NCBI GenBank assembly: GCA_008933805.1
Contig: WBUH01000003.1
Coordinates: 62,001 to 126,000 of the forward strand
Source of the DNA: Bacteroidota bacterium
Lineage (GTDB): Bacteria; Bacteroidota; Bacteroidia; UBA8524
DNA: 64,000 bases
Direction: 5' to 3'
This document shows positions 9,256-17,098 of the stretch, piece by piece (position 1 is the stretch's first letter; each line of letters begins with the position of its first letter). The notes beneath the pieces are model-generated. The model was not told the DNA's origin and did no database searches. It was given only the letters and a program-made list of their open reading frames with translations. The translations under genes were made by a program, and so were the position numbers.

Positions 9256-10614
9256 ATGAAAACAATACGATTACTGGCGTTACTAATTGCAGGATTGCTG
9301 GCGGGGCGGATAGTTGTTTTTGCCCAACCTGCCGATACTGCCCAAAAGCCGCCCAAATTCAGGTTTGATGTTAGCGGCGGATTTTACCACCAAATGAGCG
9401 GAGGTGAAAAACCCAAAGTTATATTACCCGATTATTTGAATAACCGCAGGCCGCAAGAACCCCACCTTACCGATGTTTGGGGCTTGCACGAAGGTGAATT
9501 GCCCGATAACCCGTTAGGTCATGGAGCGTCTTATTTTACCTTCCACACGTGGGCAGATATCACTCCATCGCTACAACTATATGGTTCGTTAACAGCCGAC
9601 CATCGAGGGTTTTCATTTGCGCCTTATAATACATTGGCTCTTGCCTTTTTGGCGCGTTATCATGCGGCCTACAACAAAACAGTGCCCTTGTTTAAGGGTA
9701 CCGATAGTTTGAAAATTCATGCCCGTATTGGTACCCACGAAAACTACCGCAACAACGAAGGGCTTACATTGTATAACATGGATATACAAGCCCTTGAGGG
9801 CAGCCTGCAATGGCGTAAACTGTTTGTGAGTACTGAACGGATTACCGATTTGCAGTTTGGCATCGGGCTTAATATTGACGGGGTGATTGATTACAAGGCC
9901 GGTTTTAAAGAGTTGAGACTGAGCAAACGCTGGCAAGCAGAAGTGGGGATAGGTCGCCAAAAATATGAAAGCAGACCCGATGATGACGGGGTAAAGTACT
10001 TTACTGCTGCCATACACTCTGCCAATACCCGTTGGTATGTTGAAACCGGCTACCGCAACAGCGGCTTAGATGTAGATGCCGCGCTGAATGTTGCCTTTTT
10101 AGCCGGGGTACGCGGCAAACTAAGCAGCAAAAACACCACCCTTAGTTACGGTGTTGAATACCGTTACTACGGCGGCGGGTTTAACCACAGCCTGCGCAAA
10201 GAAACCAATACCCATTACCGCGATACAGCCAGAGGGCCGGGGCTGAATTATATTGGCGATAATGTATATCCGCTAAGTTTCCTCAACCGCCCGTTTAGTC
10301 AATGGGCCGTTTTTACCGAGTATGATAAGCAGTGGGTAGGTGGTTTCACAATTAATGCCCAGCTAAAACAAGTGCTTTATAAAAATTTTTATTTGCTTGC
10401 TGAAATCGACTGTAACCTAATAAGGGCGCAGGGTGAAGCACCCTTTATTTACCCTTTTTATAAAATTGGTGGAATGTTAGAAGCCGCGAAAGGTACCTGT
10501 TTGGCTGTCAGTATAACAAATAAAACAATGAATTTGGATAAACATTATACTACCTACTATTTGATAGATAAACCTGTGTTACAGTTTGAATTACGCAGAG
10601 ACATAAACCTATGA
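9256..10614 (+). CDS. Probable outer-membrane beta-barrel protein
   Basis: A 452-residue protein with a signal peptide (MKTIRLLALLIAG, cleavage after VVFAQ). The mature chain alternates polar and aromatic residues in many short strands (for example WADITPSLQLYGSL, NTTLSYGVEYRYYGG), ending in the strand VLQFELRRDINL. This suggests a transmembrane barrel of about a dozen or more strands. I do not recognise the family. The start at 9256 gives a proper signal peptide, unlike the longer frame from 9175. Its last codons overlap the next gene (ATGA), so they form one translational unit. Confidence 0.65.
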   Translation: MKTIRLLALLIAGLLAGRIVVFAQPADTAQKPPKFRFDVSGGFYHQMSGGEKPKVILPDYLNNRRPQEPHLTDVWGLHEGELPDNPLGHGASYFTFHTWADITPSLQLYGSLTADHRGFSFAPYNTLALAFLARYHAAYNKTVPLFKGTDSLKIHARIGTHENYRNNEGLTLYNMDIQALEGSLQWRKLFVSTERITDLQFGIGLNIDGVIDYKAGFKELRLSKRWQAEVGIGRQKYESRPDDDGVKYFTAAIHSANTRWYVETGYRNSGLDVDAALNVAFLAGVRGKLSSKNTTLSYGVEYRYYGGGFNHSLRKETNTHYRDTARGPGLNYIGDNVYPLSFLNRPFSQWAVFTEYDKQWVGGFTINAQLKQVLYKNFYLLAEIDCNLIRAQGEAPFIYPFYKIGGMLEAAKGTCLAVSITNKTMNLDKHYTTYYLIDKPVLQFELRRDINL

Positions 10615-11642
10615 AAACAAAAAAACTCCTTTTAGTAGTATTTGCAGTAACGTGTTTACTGCAAACGGCCTGCAAAACCGACGATAATATGCCGATGCCT
10701 AACCGTTGCGGCGACCCTGCGGTGCAGGTGTATACCAGTAATACCTATGATTTTCTGTTCGACAATAATTCTACCCAATTAATTGCTGGCGAGATAACGG
10801 GTCGTATTTCTAACAGTGCCGGAAACGCGCTTTGGTTTGTAAACAATGCCGTTGTTAGTTCACCCTCCGGCCCAAAAACTATTGCTAACTGTTTGGTAGA
10901 AGAAAACAACATGAAGTCGCAAATGGTATTCAGGGGTGCTTCAAGCTCACCTGTTGATTTGCTAAGCCCGCCAAATAGTAATAGCTGGTACAGTATTAAT
11001 GCCGGCCAATATTATAACGGTACAATAGAACTGGTTGTATCGTTATGGGAGCGTACAGGTAGCGGCACGTTTGACTTTGCCCACCGCGGCGTTGATGTAG
11101 TGGTATTAGATTCTGTTACTTACTCCGTATTAAACCAAGTTAGCGTTTGTTACTCCGATATTTTATTCGGGTCGTCGCTATTGCAAACCGATAACCACGT
11201 TTATATCTACGGTGCCCGCAATAACGGCCTTGATAAAGAATCGTTTGTGGCCCGTGTTGATGGTGGCAGCCTATTACAAACATGGAAGTTTTGTGAAGAA
11301 GGAAATTGGCTGGAAGACATTGCCCAAGCAAAACCCATACACCACAATGTAAACGATTATTATACCGTGTTTAATTACGACGGCATCTACTACATGGTGA
11401 GCCAAACAGCCGCATTTGGGCAGGAAATTGCCTTGTATAGCAGTACATCACCATTTGGAGGCTGGAAGTTTGAAAAGTATTTGTATTGCCGCAATACTGC
11501 TGACGGTTTAAACTCTATCAATACAAAAGTGCTGGGTTTAACGGGAGAATCGTTGCTGTGCGCACAACAACTGATTGATAAAAACTTGCAAAGTCTTTCG
11601 CCCAGAAAACCTGAGTTTATTGAATTGAAAAACTGGAAATAG
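10611..11642 (+). CDS. Lipoprotein with GH43/DUF4185-like beta-propeller features
   Basis: A 343-residue lipoprotein (signal MKTKKLLLVVFAVTCLL, lipobox QTAC). Segments such as YGARNNGLDKESFVARV, HHNVNDYYTVFNYDGIYYM and EIALYSSTSPFGGW resemble the blades of five-bladed propellers of the DUF4185/DUF5005/GH43 kind, where a sugar-active or sugar-binding pocket sits in the centre. I cannot identify catalytic acids. It overlaps the upstream barrel gene by four bases (ATGA), suggesting that the two work together at the cell surface. It is followed by a strong terminator. Confidence 0.6.
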   Translation: MKTKKLLLVVFAVTCLLQTACKTDDNMPMPNRCGDPAVQVYTSNTYDFLFDNNSTQLIAGEITGRISNSAGNALWFVNNAVVSSPSGPKTIANCLVEENNMKSQMVFRGASSSPVDLLSPPNSNSWYSINAGQYYNGTIELVVSLWERTGSGTFDFAHRGVDVVVLDSVTYSVLNQVSVCYSDILFGSSLLQTDNHVYIYGARNNGLDKESFVARVDGGSLLQTWKFCEEGNWLEDIAQAKPIHHNVNDYYTVFNYDGIYYMVSQTAAFGQEIALYSSTSPFGGWKFEKYLYCRNTADGLNSINTKVLGLTGESLLCAQQLIDKNLQSLSPRKPEFIELKNWK

Positions 11643-11658
11643 AGATAGGTACATTTGA

Positions 11659-11690
11659 GGGGCAAAACAGGACGTTTTGCCCCTTTTTTT
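11659..11690 (+). terminator. Rho-independent terminator
   Basis: A ten-base stem, GGGGCAAAAC pairing with GTTTTGCCCC around a 5-base loop, is followed by seven T. It closes the barrel/lipoprotein pair. Confidence 0.9.
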
Positions 11691-11738
11691 ATGCGCTTTT
11701 TTATGCCTTTAGCCACCTTTGATTAAACATTAGAACGT

Positions 11739-12152
11739 ATGAAAACACAATTGATTAAAATTAATTTGGTGATGCTGGTGCTATTTTTAGAAGTGCTTTC
11801 GGTTAATTTAATAGGAGCGGTAAAATCAGGCGGCCCCTTTATAAGAACCGATACTGCGGATGATATTGTGGGCGAATGGATGGACGATGAAAAAAGCAAA
11901 CGGATTAAAATAACCAAAAGCGGCACGGTGTACGAGGGAACCATTACCAACGCCGCCAAAACTGAGCTAATCGGTAAAAAGATTATTACCAATCTGGTGT
12001 ATGCTGACGGTGCTTACACCGGTAAAATTTACCTGCCTAAGCGCGATACGTATCTTGATTGTACCGCTACTATGAAAGATAAAAACACGTTGGTGTTAAA
12101 AGGTTCAGCAGGGTTTGTATCGAAAGAAACTACTTGGACAAGGCTTAAATAA
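11739..12152 (+). CDS. DUF2147 family secreted protein
   Basis: A 137-residue protein with an N-terminal signal/anchor (residues about 7-27). The domain has the DUF2147 hallmarks: D-I-V-G-E-W-M near the start, then a strand with Y-E-G-T-I, Y-T-G-K-I-Y-L-P-K, and the ending LVLKGSAGF...TWTRLK. The family folds as a small lipocalin-like barrel of unknown ligand in the periplasm. It stands alone between a terminator upstream and a convergent gene. Confidence 0.75.
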   Translation: MKTQLIKINLVMLVLFLEVLSVNLIGAVKSGGPFIRTDTADDIVGEWMDDEKSKRIKITKSGTVYEGTITNAAKTELIGKKIITNLVYADGAYTGKIYLPKRDTYLDCTATMKDKNTLVLKGSAGFVSKETTWTRLK

Positions 12153-12159
12153 ACCCCTA

Positions 12160-12711
12160 TTAATATTCGGGGCGTTTCAATATCTCGGCATATATAATTG
12201 CCTTGCGGGGGTCAAAATCTTCAAACAGCGTATGCTTTTCAAGTTTGTCCCCTGCTTTTGTTTTTGCATCATCATCGTGCATCAGGCTATGCAGTTCTTT
12301 GCCTTTCTGCATAGATTCTATTGATTTTTGGTCGTAGTTATCAAAAGGCAACGCATATTCAGGTCGTTTATAGCTTTCGTGTCTTTCTTCCACCTGCTTA
12401 ATATCCTCTTCGCTATAGTCTATCCTGCGTTGGGTGTATTTTTCTTCGTAGCGGCTGTATCGCTCATCCCCGGCATACTCGTCAAAGCTTTCATAGCTTG
12501 GAGTGGTTGGTTTGGCGGGCTGATAGGTCTCAACAGGCGGAGTATTGCGGGGTTCTTCCCGCTTACCCATAAACCGTTCGGCCATGCGGCGTATTTCTTC
12601 CTCAAGGTCGGCATCATTGGGCGCATTCTCTTTCTCTTGGTTTTTCTTTTTCCAAGCGCTCGATATAATCGATAAAATAACTAAGATTGCGAGGTAGATG
12701 AGGTTATCCAT
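12160..12711 (-). CDS. Membrane-anchored charged protein, unknown
   Basis: A 183-residue protein starting MDNLIYLAILVILSI, giving one N-terminal transmembrane anchor. The rest is very hydrophilic, Glu/Lys/Arg/Tyr-rich and probably disordered (EEEIRRMAERFMGKREE, then Pro-rich and Tyr/Glu-rich parts), with a final short helix FDPRKAIIYAEILKRPEY. I chose the ATG at 12711 because the longer frame to 12795 would put hydrophilic residues before the anchor and would run through folK. It starts only 28 bp from folK on the other strand. No family recognised. Confidence 0.7.
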   Translation of the reverse strand: MDNLIYLAILVILSIISSAWKKKNQEKENAPNDADLEEEIRRMAERFMGKREEPRNTPPVETYQPAKPTTPSYESFDEYAGDERYSRYEEKYTQRRIDYSEEDIKQVEERHESYKRPEYALPFDNYDQKSIESMQKGKELHSLMHDDDAKTKAGDKLEKHTLFEDFDPRKAIIYAEILKRPEY

Positions 12712-12739
12712 ACGGTAGCCCAAAAATACGAGATATAAC

Positions 12740-13201
12740 TTGGATTCGCTAATAAAATATACCCTGCTGCTGGGCAGCAACCAAGGCGACAGCATTGCTT
12801 ATTTGATGAATGCCCTTGGATTGATTGAGGATACGATAGGAAGTATTACAGCCAAAACAACCGTACACCAAACCGCAGCTTGGGGCAAAACCGATCAACC
12901 CGATTTTTATAACATGGCCCTTGAGGTTGAAACCGCACTGGCACCGTTGGATTTGCTGGATAAAACACAGGCTATTGAAAACAAACTGGGACGGGTGCGC
13001 ACTGAAAAATGGGGACCGCGCACCTTAGACATTGATATTTTGTATTGCGGGGATATGATTTTTGAAGACGAACGCCTTACCCTACCCCACCCCTACTTGC
13101 ACCAACGCAAGTTTACACTGGATTTACTGGTTGAGTTAAACCCTGATTTTGTGCATCCCGTGTTGGGAAAGACAAATGCTGAGCTGCAAAAAGCTCTGTA
13201 A
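12740..13201 (+). CDS. folK: 2-amino-4-hydroxy-6-hydroxymethyldihydropteridine pyrophosphokinase
   Basis: Transfers pyrophosphate from ATP to hydroxymethyl-dihydropterin in folate synthesis. Motifs in the 153-residue chain: LLLGSNQGD near the start, the F-Y-N-M substrate loop, LGRVRTEKWGPRTLDIDILY containing the Mg-binding D-x-D, and LPHPYLHQRKFTL. The only start compatible with the first strand is TTG at 12740; the next ATG would remove the LLLGSN motif. The start codon is just 28 bp from the divergent membrane-protein gene, so their control regions overlap. Confidence 0.92.
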   Translation: MDSLIKYTLLLGSNQGDSIAYLMNALGLIEDTIGSITAKTTVHQTAAWGKTDQPDFYNMALEVETALAPLDLLDKTQAIENKLGRVRTEKWGPRTLDIDILYCGDMIFEDERLTLPHPYLHQRKFTLDLLVELNPDFVHPVLGKTNAELQKAL

Positions 13202-13263
13202 TATAAACAAAACGAGCTGCCCCCTGTGTAGGAACAGCCCGTTGTATAATAAATTATCTAATA

Positions 13264-13506
13264 TTAGTTTAAACACTCACGTACGCGATTGGTATAATCG
13301 CGTAGTGCAGTTTTAAGGTCTTTGCCGTTTTGCTCCATATCTTGTTTAATGGTCATCGCAGCAAAAGCATGGGTAAGCTGTTCGCCCTCATCTTCCCCTT
13401 CAATTTCAATGGCCGGGGTGTTCCCTTCTGCAATAGAGGCCTCGGCGGCCATTAATTGTTCAACGGTGTATGTTTCAACCAGTTTTTTTATGATGGGTAG
13501 TTTCAT
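13264..13506 (-). CDS. Small soluble protein linked to thioredoxin (DUF6952-like)
   Basis: An 80-residue, acidic, helical protein starting MKLPIIKKLVETY. I associate this opening and its position next to a thioredoxin-fold gene with a small Bacteroidota family (DUF6952, from memory). It has one Cys (R-E-C-L-N) at the extreme C-terminus. It lies 7 nt after the thioredoxin gene on the same strand, so the two are almost certainly one transcript. Function unknown; a redox partner role is inference. Confidence 0.65.
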   Translation of the reverse strand: MKLPIIKKLVETYTVEQLMAAEASIAEGNTPAIEIEGEDEGEQLTHAFAAMTIKQDMEQNGKDLKTALRDYTNRVRECLN

Positions 13507-13513
13507 AAAATAA

Positions 13514-13828
13514 TTACGCTATTTGTTGCACCATCTTCTCTACTGCCTCTTCTTTCGAAGTGAAATCAGCCACAACCAATTCGCCGTCTTTAAACACAGC
13601 AAACGTCGGCAGGTTTTTAACGCCTACCAACTTGCGGGCTTCGGGGTTAGTTTCGGCGTTCACATCCAAAAACTTTATCCCTTTGTATTCATCTTTCTCG
13701 CTCATACGGTTAAATTTAGGAGCAAACAGGCGGCAGTTACCGCACCAATCTGCATAAAACTTCACCGCCACTTTATCATTATTTTTTAGTTCGTCAAAAA
13801 ACTCAGCGTCTGTTACTTTAGTTACCAT
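13514..13828 (-). CDS. Thioredoxin family protein with WCGNC active site
   Basis: A 104-residue cytoplasmic thioredoxin fold without signal peptide: FYADWCGNC (active-site Cys29/Cys32) and the cis-proline loop N-L-P-T-F. The usual CGPC is CGNC here, a change expected to shift redox potential. The family is common next to peroxiredoxin genes in Bacteroidota, but here the neighbour is only the small DUF6952-like gene. A minus-strand TATTTTTG box lies 8 nt before the ATG. Confidence 0.88.
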   Translation of the reverse strand: MVTKVTDAEFFDELKNNDKVAVKFYADWCGNCRLFAPKFNRMSEKDEYKGIKFLDVNAETNPEARKLVGVKNLPTFAVFKDGELVVADFTSKEEAVEKMVQQIA

Positions 13829-13836
13829 ATATGTTA

Positions 13837-13844
13837 CAAAAATA
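13837..13844 (-). promoter_or_regulatory. -7 box of the thioredoxin gene
   Basis: Minus-strand TATTTTTG, an exact TAnnTTTG match, 8 nt before the ATG at 13828. This predicts a very short leader. Confidence 0.5.
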
Positions 13845-13943
13845 TATTCACTTAAGCATAAACCAAATTTATGCCATATTGTTTAAACATTAATTTAACT
13901 GCCAAAGCCAAAAGCTGCATTATTTTTGGTGTAGCAGTTTACC

Positions 13944-14008
13944 GTTATCGGTTAGCTGTTATCTGTAAATACTGCTAATTGACTACCTGATAACTAATAA
14001 CAGATAAC
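13944..14008. repeat. Imperfect inverted repeat of GTTATC-type hexamers before the VWA gene
   Basis: Two 21-nt arms (13944-13964 and 13988-14008) are inverted copies with 17 of 21 matches. Each is made of GTTATC/GTTA hexamer-like repeats (or their complement GATAAC). The right arm ends 4 nt before the VWA start codon. It could be a leader hairpin or a worn repetitive element like the one around the S23 gene. Confidence 0.6.
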
Positions 14009-14012
14009 TGAA

Positions 14013-15110
14013 ATGTTAGGATACAGATTTACCAAACACACTCCCAAAAACGACCAAAGTACTTTTGATAAGCTGTTTAGCATATTTAAAGAACTGTTGG
14101 TATATACCAGCGGCGACGTAGCCGAATCGTTGGACTGGATGAACCAGTTGGACCGCGAATACCAACTCACGACCAATGAGTACGGTATGGGTGATTTTAT
14201 TGAAGAACTGAAACGTTTGGGCTACATACAGGACGATAACGATGGTAATGGCGGCTTTGCCATCACCTCGAAGACGGAACAAACAATTCGCAAAGATTCT
14301 CTCGACCAGATTTTTGGGAAGCTGAAAAAATCGAAACAGGGCAACCACAAAACCCAGTTTACGGGCAAGGGGGATGAGCCAAGCTCTGACACCCGTGAGT
14401 TTAGGTTTGGCGACGGGCTTGACCAGATATCGATAACGCAATCTATTAAGAATGCACAGGTTAATCACGGTACGGATGATTTTAAACTTACCGAAGGTGA
14501 TTTGGAAGTGGTGGAACAGGAGTTTAAAGCCCAAACCAGTACGGTGCTGATGATAGATATAAGCCACAGCATGATTTTGTACGGTGAAGACCGCATTACC
14601 CCTGCAAAAAAGGTTGCAATGGCACTGGCAGAATTGATAACCACCCGCTATCCCAAAGACACGCTGGATATTATTGTATTTGGCAACGATGCTTGGAAGG
14701 TGGAGATTAAAGACCTGCCATACTTGCAGGTAGGGCCTTACCATACGAACACTGTGGCAGGTTTGGAACTGGCAATGGATATTTTACGCCGACGTAAAAA
14801 CCCCAATAAACAGATTTTTATGATTACCGACGGTAAGCCTACCTGCCTGAAGGAGCCGAAAGGCTATTACCAGAACAGTTTTGGCCTCGATCGGAAAATC
14901 ATAAACAAAACACTGAACATGGCTGCACAGTGCCGCAGAGTAAAGATACCCATTACCACTTTTATGATAGCCAAAGACCAGTACTTGCAACAGTTTGTAG
15001 AAGAGTTTACCCGAGTAAACAACGGCCGTGCATTTTATACCAGCCTAAAAGGCCTTGGCAACTACATTTTTGAAGATTTTGAAAGAAATAGGAGGAAGAC
15101 TGTACGCTAA
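14013..15110 (+). CDS. VWA-domain protein, partner of a MoxR/Mg-chelatase-like ATPase
   Basis: A 365-residue cytoplasmic protein. Residues about 1-170 are a helical, charged region. From about 175 there is a von Willebrand A domain with a complete metal-ion (MIDAS) motif: Asp182-x-Ser184-x-Ser186 in MIDISHSM, the later Thr in G-P-Y-H-T-N-T, and Asp in MITDGKPT. Such proteins pair with MoxR/chelatase-type AAA ATPases, like BchD with BchI, to remodel or load metal into targets. The ATPase gene follows, but an S23 gene lies between them. The substrate is unknown. Confidence 0.85.
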   Translation: MLGYRFTKHTPKNDQSTFDKLFSIFKELLVYTSGDVAESLDWMNQLDREYQLTTNEYGMGDFIEELKRLGYIQDDNDGNGGFAITSKTEQTIRKDSLDQIFGKLKKSKQGNHKTQFTGKGDEPSSDTREFRFGDGLDQISITQSIKNAQVNHGTDDFKLTEGDLEVVEQEFKAQTSTVLMIDISHSMILYGEDRITPAKKVAMALAELITTRYPKDTLDIIVFGNDAWKVEIKDLPYLQVGPYHTNTVAGLELAMDILRRRKNPNKQIFMITDGKPTCLKEPKGYYQNSFGLDRKIINKTLNMAAQCRRVKIPITTFMIAKDQYLQQFVEEFTRVNNGRAFYTSLKGLGNYIFEDFERNRRKTVR

Positions 15111-15116
15111 ATCCCG

Positions 15117-15562
15117 GATGTCGGATTTTAGATGTCAGATGTCAGTTACAGAATTGAACCTAATTAATGAAATCGTATAAAGACTTGGATGTTTGGAAAG
15201 AGAGTAGAAAAATGGTGAAAACCATTTACCTGCTTACCCAAAACTTCCCCAAAGAAGAAACATACGGATTAACCCAGCAAATACGCCGCAGTGCTATTTC
15301 TATCCCTTCAAACATCGCAGAAGGGCACGGAAGAAATACGGCAAAAGACTCGATACAGTTTTTTCATATTTCAAGAGGCTCGTTATACGAACTTGAAACA
15401 CAAGTTTATTTAGCCTTTGATTTAGGATACACTGACGAAAAACAATGTAGCGATGTGATTGAGCAAATATCAACCAACGGTAAAATGCTCAACGGCTTAA
15501 TTAACTACTTCGAAAAACTTAAATAACCCCAATCCGACATCTGACATCTAATATCAGGCATC
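15117..15562. mobile_element. Putative S23 cassette bounded by inverted repeats
   Basis: 29-nt arms at 15117-15145 and 15534-15562 are inverted copies (25 of 29 identical, including a 16-base exact core) built from GATGTC hexamers. They enclose exactly one gene, the four-helix-bundle protein at 15167, and separate two genes that otherwise look like one operon. The layout resembles intervening sequences of 23S rRNA, which encode S23-type proteins and have complementary ends. That it moves as a unit is inference. Confidence 0.5.
15167..15526 (+). CDS. Four-helix bundle protein (S23 / 23S rRNA intervening-sequence family)
   Basis: A 119-residue protein with the family hallmarks: YKDLDVWKESRKM at the N-terminus, F-P-x-E-E-x-Y-G-L-T-x-Q-I-R-R-x-A-x-S-I-P-S-N-I-A-E-G in the centre, and FFHISRGSLYELETQ. 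It forms a pentameric bundle in solved homologues and is related to the Avd accessory protein of diversity-generating retroelements. No reverse transcriptase or variable repeat is present here, and no 23S rRNA. Its only context is the inverted repeats on both sides. Confidence 0.93.
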   Translation: MKSYKDLDVWKESRKMVKTIYLLTQNFPKEETYGLTQQIRRSAISIPSNIAEGHGRNTAKDSIQFFHISRGSLYELETQVYLAFDLGYTDEKQCSDVIEQISTNGKMLNGLINYFEKLK

Positions 15563-15579
15563 GGTAAACAACATATAAA

Positions 15580-17085
15580 ATGACTAAACCAACAACCTTA
15601 GGAGAATTAAAAAAACAAGGCTATACCTATAAATCTGTTAAAGATGAACTTCGTTCAAATCTAATCGTAAAGATTAAGAAGAAAGAAAACGTTTTTGAAG
15701 GGATTATAGGCTACGAGCATACCGTAATACCCGAAATTGAGCGGGCTATTCTTTCAAAACACAACATTAACCTGCTGGGGTTGCGCGGACAGGCAAAAAC
15801 CCGTATCGCCCGCCAAATGGTGAATTTGCTGGACGAATACATCCCGGTTGTGGCCGGCAGTGAGATTAACGACGACCCTTTCCACCCAATTTCGCGTTAT
15901 GCCATTGATTTGATTGCCGAAAAAGGGGACGATACTCCCATAGAATGGCTGCACCGCAGCGAACGCTACGGAGAAAAACTGGCGACTCCCGATGTGAGCG
16001 TTGCCGACCTTATCGGGGATGTTGACCCAATAAAGGCGGCGACCTTAAAACTGAGTTACAGTGATGAAAGAGTAATACATTTCGGGATAATTCCCCGTAG
16101 CAACCGCAGCATCTTTGTGATTAATGAGTTGCCCGATTTACAGCCCCGTATACAGGTAGCCCTGTTTAATATTTTGCAGGAAGGCGATATACAAATACGC
16201 GGTTTTAAATTGCGTATGCCGTTGGATATTCAGTTTGTATTTACAGCCAACCCTGAGGATTATACCAACCGCGGTAGTATTGTTACCCCGCTTAAAGACC
16301 GTATCGGCAGTCAAATTATTACCCACTACCCCAAAGATGTGCAAACGGCTATTGCCATTACCCAGCAAGAGGCTAAACGCAACAGCGGACAGGAAAACAT
16401 AAAAGTGCCCCAACTGGCGCAAGAACTTTTGGAGCAGATTGGCTTTGAAGCCCGCAACAGCGAATACATTGACCCTAAAAGCGGTGTATCGGCACGTTTG
16501 AGTATCAGTGCGTACGAAAACCTTATAAGCACGGCTGAAAGGCGCATTTTGCTTTCGGGCGATAAAGAAACTACTGTTCGCATCAGCGATTTTGCCGGGG
16601 TAGTACCTGCAATTACCGGTAAGGTAGAATTGGTGTATGAAGGTGAGCAGGAAGGCGCGCATATTGTGGCGCAAAACCTTATTGGTAAGGCCATCCGTAC
16701 ATTGCTTACGCAATACTTCCCCAGTCCTGAAAAGCTGAAAAAGAAAAACACCCCCACACAGGCCGACCCCTACGCTACCATTGCTCATTGGTTTGCCGAT
16801 GAAAACGTGCTGGACATAATGAACAACGCCACCCAAAAAGAATATTGGGCTGCATTACAAGCCGTTGAGGGTTTGGAAGACTTTGTGAAAAAGCAGTTCC
16901 CTAAACTATCGCAGGATGAACGGCTGCTGTACATGGAGTTTGTATTGCACGGACTGGCGGAATACAGCCGACTTAGCAAAAACGAGTTGGTGCAAGGCAA
17001 CCGATTTAAAGACCTGTTTAGCAGTTTTATAGACCCCAACCGCTTTACCGCCGACGATGAAGAAGGCATGGAAGGGTTGAATTAA
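15580..17085 (+). CDS. MoxR/magnesium-chelatase-like AAA ATPase
   Basis: A 501-residue AAA protein. The P-loop GLRGQAKT (residues 67-74) is the G-x-A-K-T form usual in MoxR proteins. The Walker B region IFVINELPDL has Asn where most AAA proteins have Asp; I recall this as typical of the subfamily. Sensor and arginine-finger regions follow (FTANPEDYTNRG, LKDRIGSQI). The C-terminal 200 residues are helical. It should act as a hexameric motor together with the VWA protein at 14013, on a substrate not revealed here. Confidence 0.88.
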   Translation: MTKPTTLGELKKQGYTYKSVKDELRSNLIVKIKKKENVFEGIIGYEHTVIPEIERAILSKHNINLLGLRGQAKTRIARQMVNLLDEYIPVVAGSEINDDPFHPISRYAIDLIAEKGDDTPIEWLHRSERYGEKLATPDVSVADLIGDVDPIKAATLKLSYSDERVIHFGIIPRSNRSIFVINELPDLQPRIQVALFNILQEGDIQIRGFKLRMPLDIQFVFTANPEDYTNRGSIVTPLKDRIGSQIITHYPKDVQTAIAITQQEAKRNSGQENIKVPQLAQELLEQIGFEARNSEYIDPKSGVSARLSISAYENLISTAERRILLSGDKETTVRISDFAGVVPAITGKVELVYEGEQEGAHIVAQNLIGKAIRTLLTQYFPSPEKLKKKNTPTQADPYATIAHWFADENVLDIMNNATQKEYWAALQAVEGLEDFVKKQFPKLSQDERLLYMEFVLHGLAEYSRLSKNELVQGNRFKDLFSSFIDPNRFTADDEEGMEGLN

Positions 17086-17098
17086 GGGTTATGGAATT

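Noticed and set aside
12328-12675. A plus-strand frame across the membrane-anchored protein gene
   Set aside because: Its hydrophobic translation is the reverse reading of an Asp/Glu/Lys-rich coding region. No promoter or conserved feature supports it.
13201-13260. Terminator after folK
   Set aside because: An imperfect stem around AACGAGCTG/CAGCCCGTT can be drawn, but it has a mismatch, a large loop and no T-run.
14016-14744. A long antisense frame (about 242 codons) opposite the VWA gene
   Set aside because: The plus-strand gene has clear VWA motifs and good codon use. The antisense frame has no recognisable domain and no promoter box, and is a by-product of codon bias.
15167-15526. Diversity-generating retroelement accessory gene (Avd)
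   Set aside because: The protein belongs to the same superfamily, but no reverse transcriptase, template repeat or variable gene is nearby.
16138-16836. A long antisense frame opposite the AAA ATPase gene
   Set aside because: The AAA motifs on the plus strand are intact. The antisense translation is rich in His/Phe/Val without any motif.
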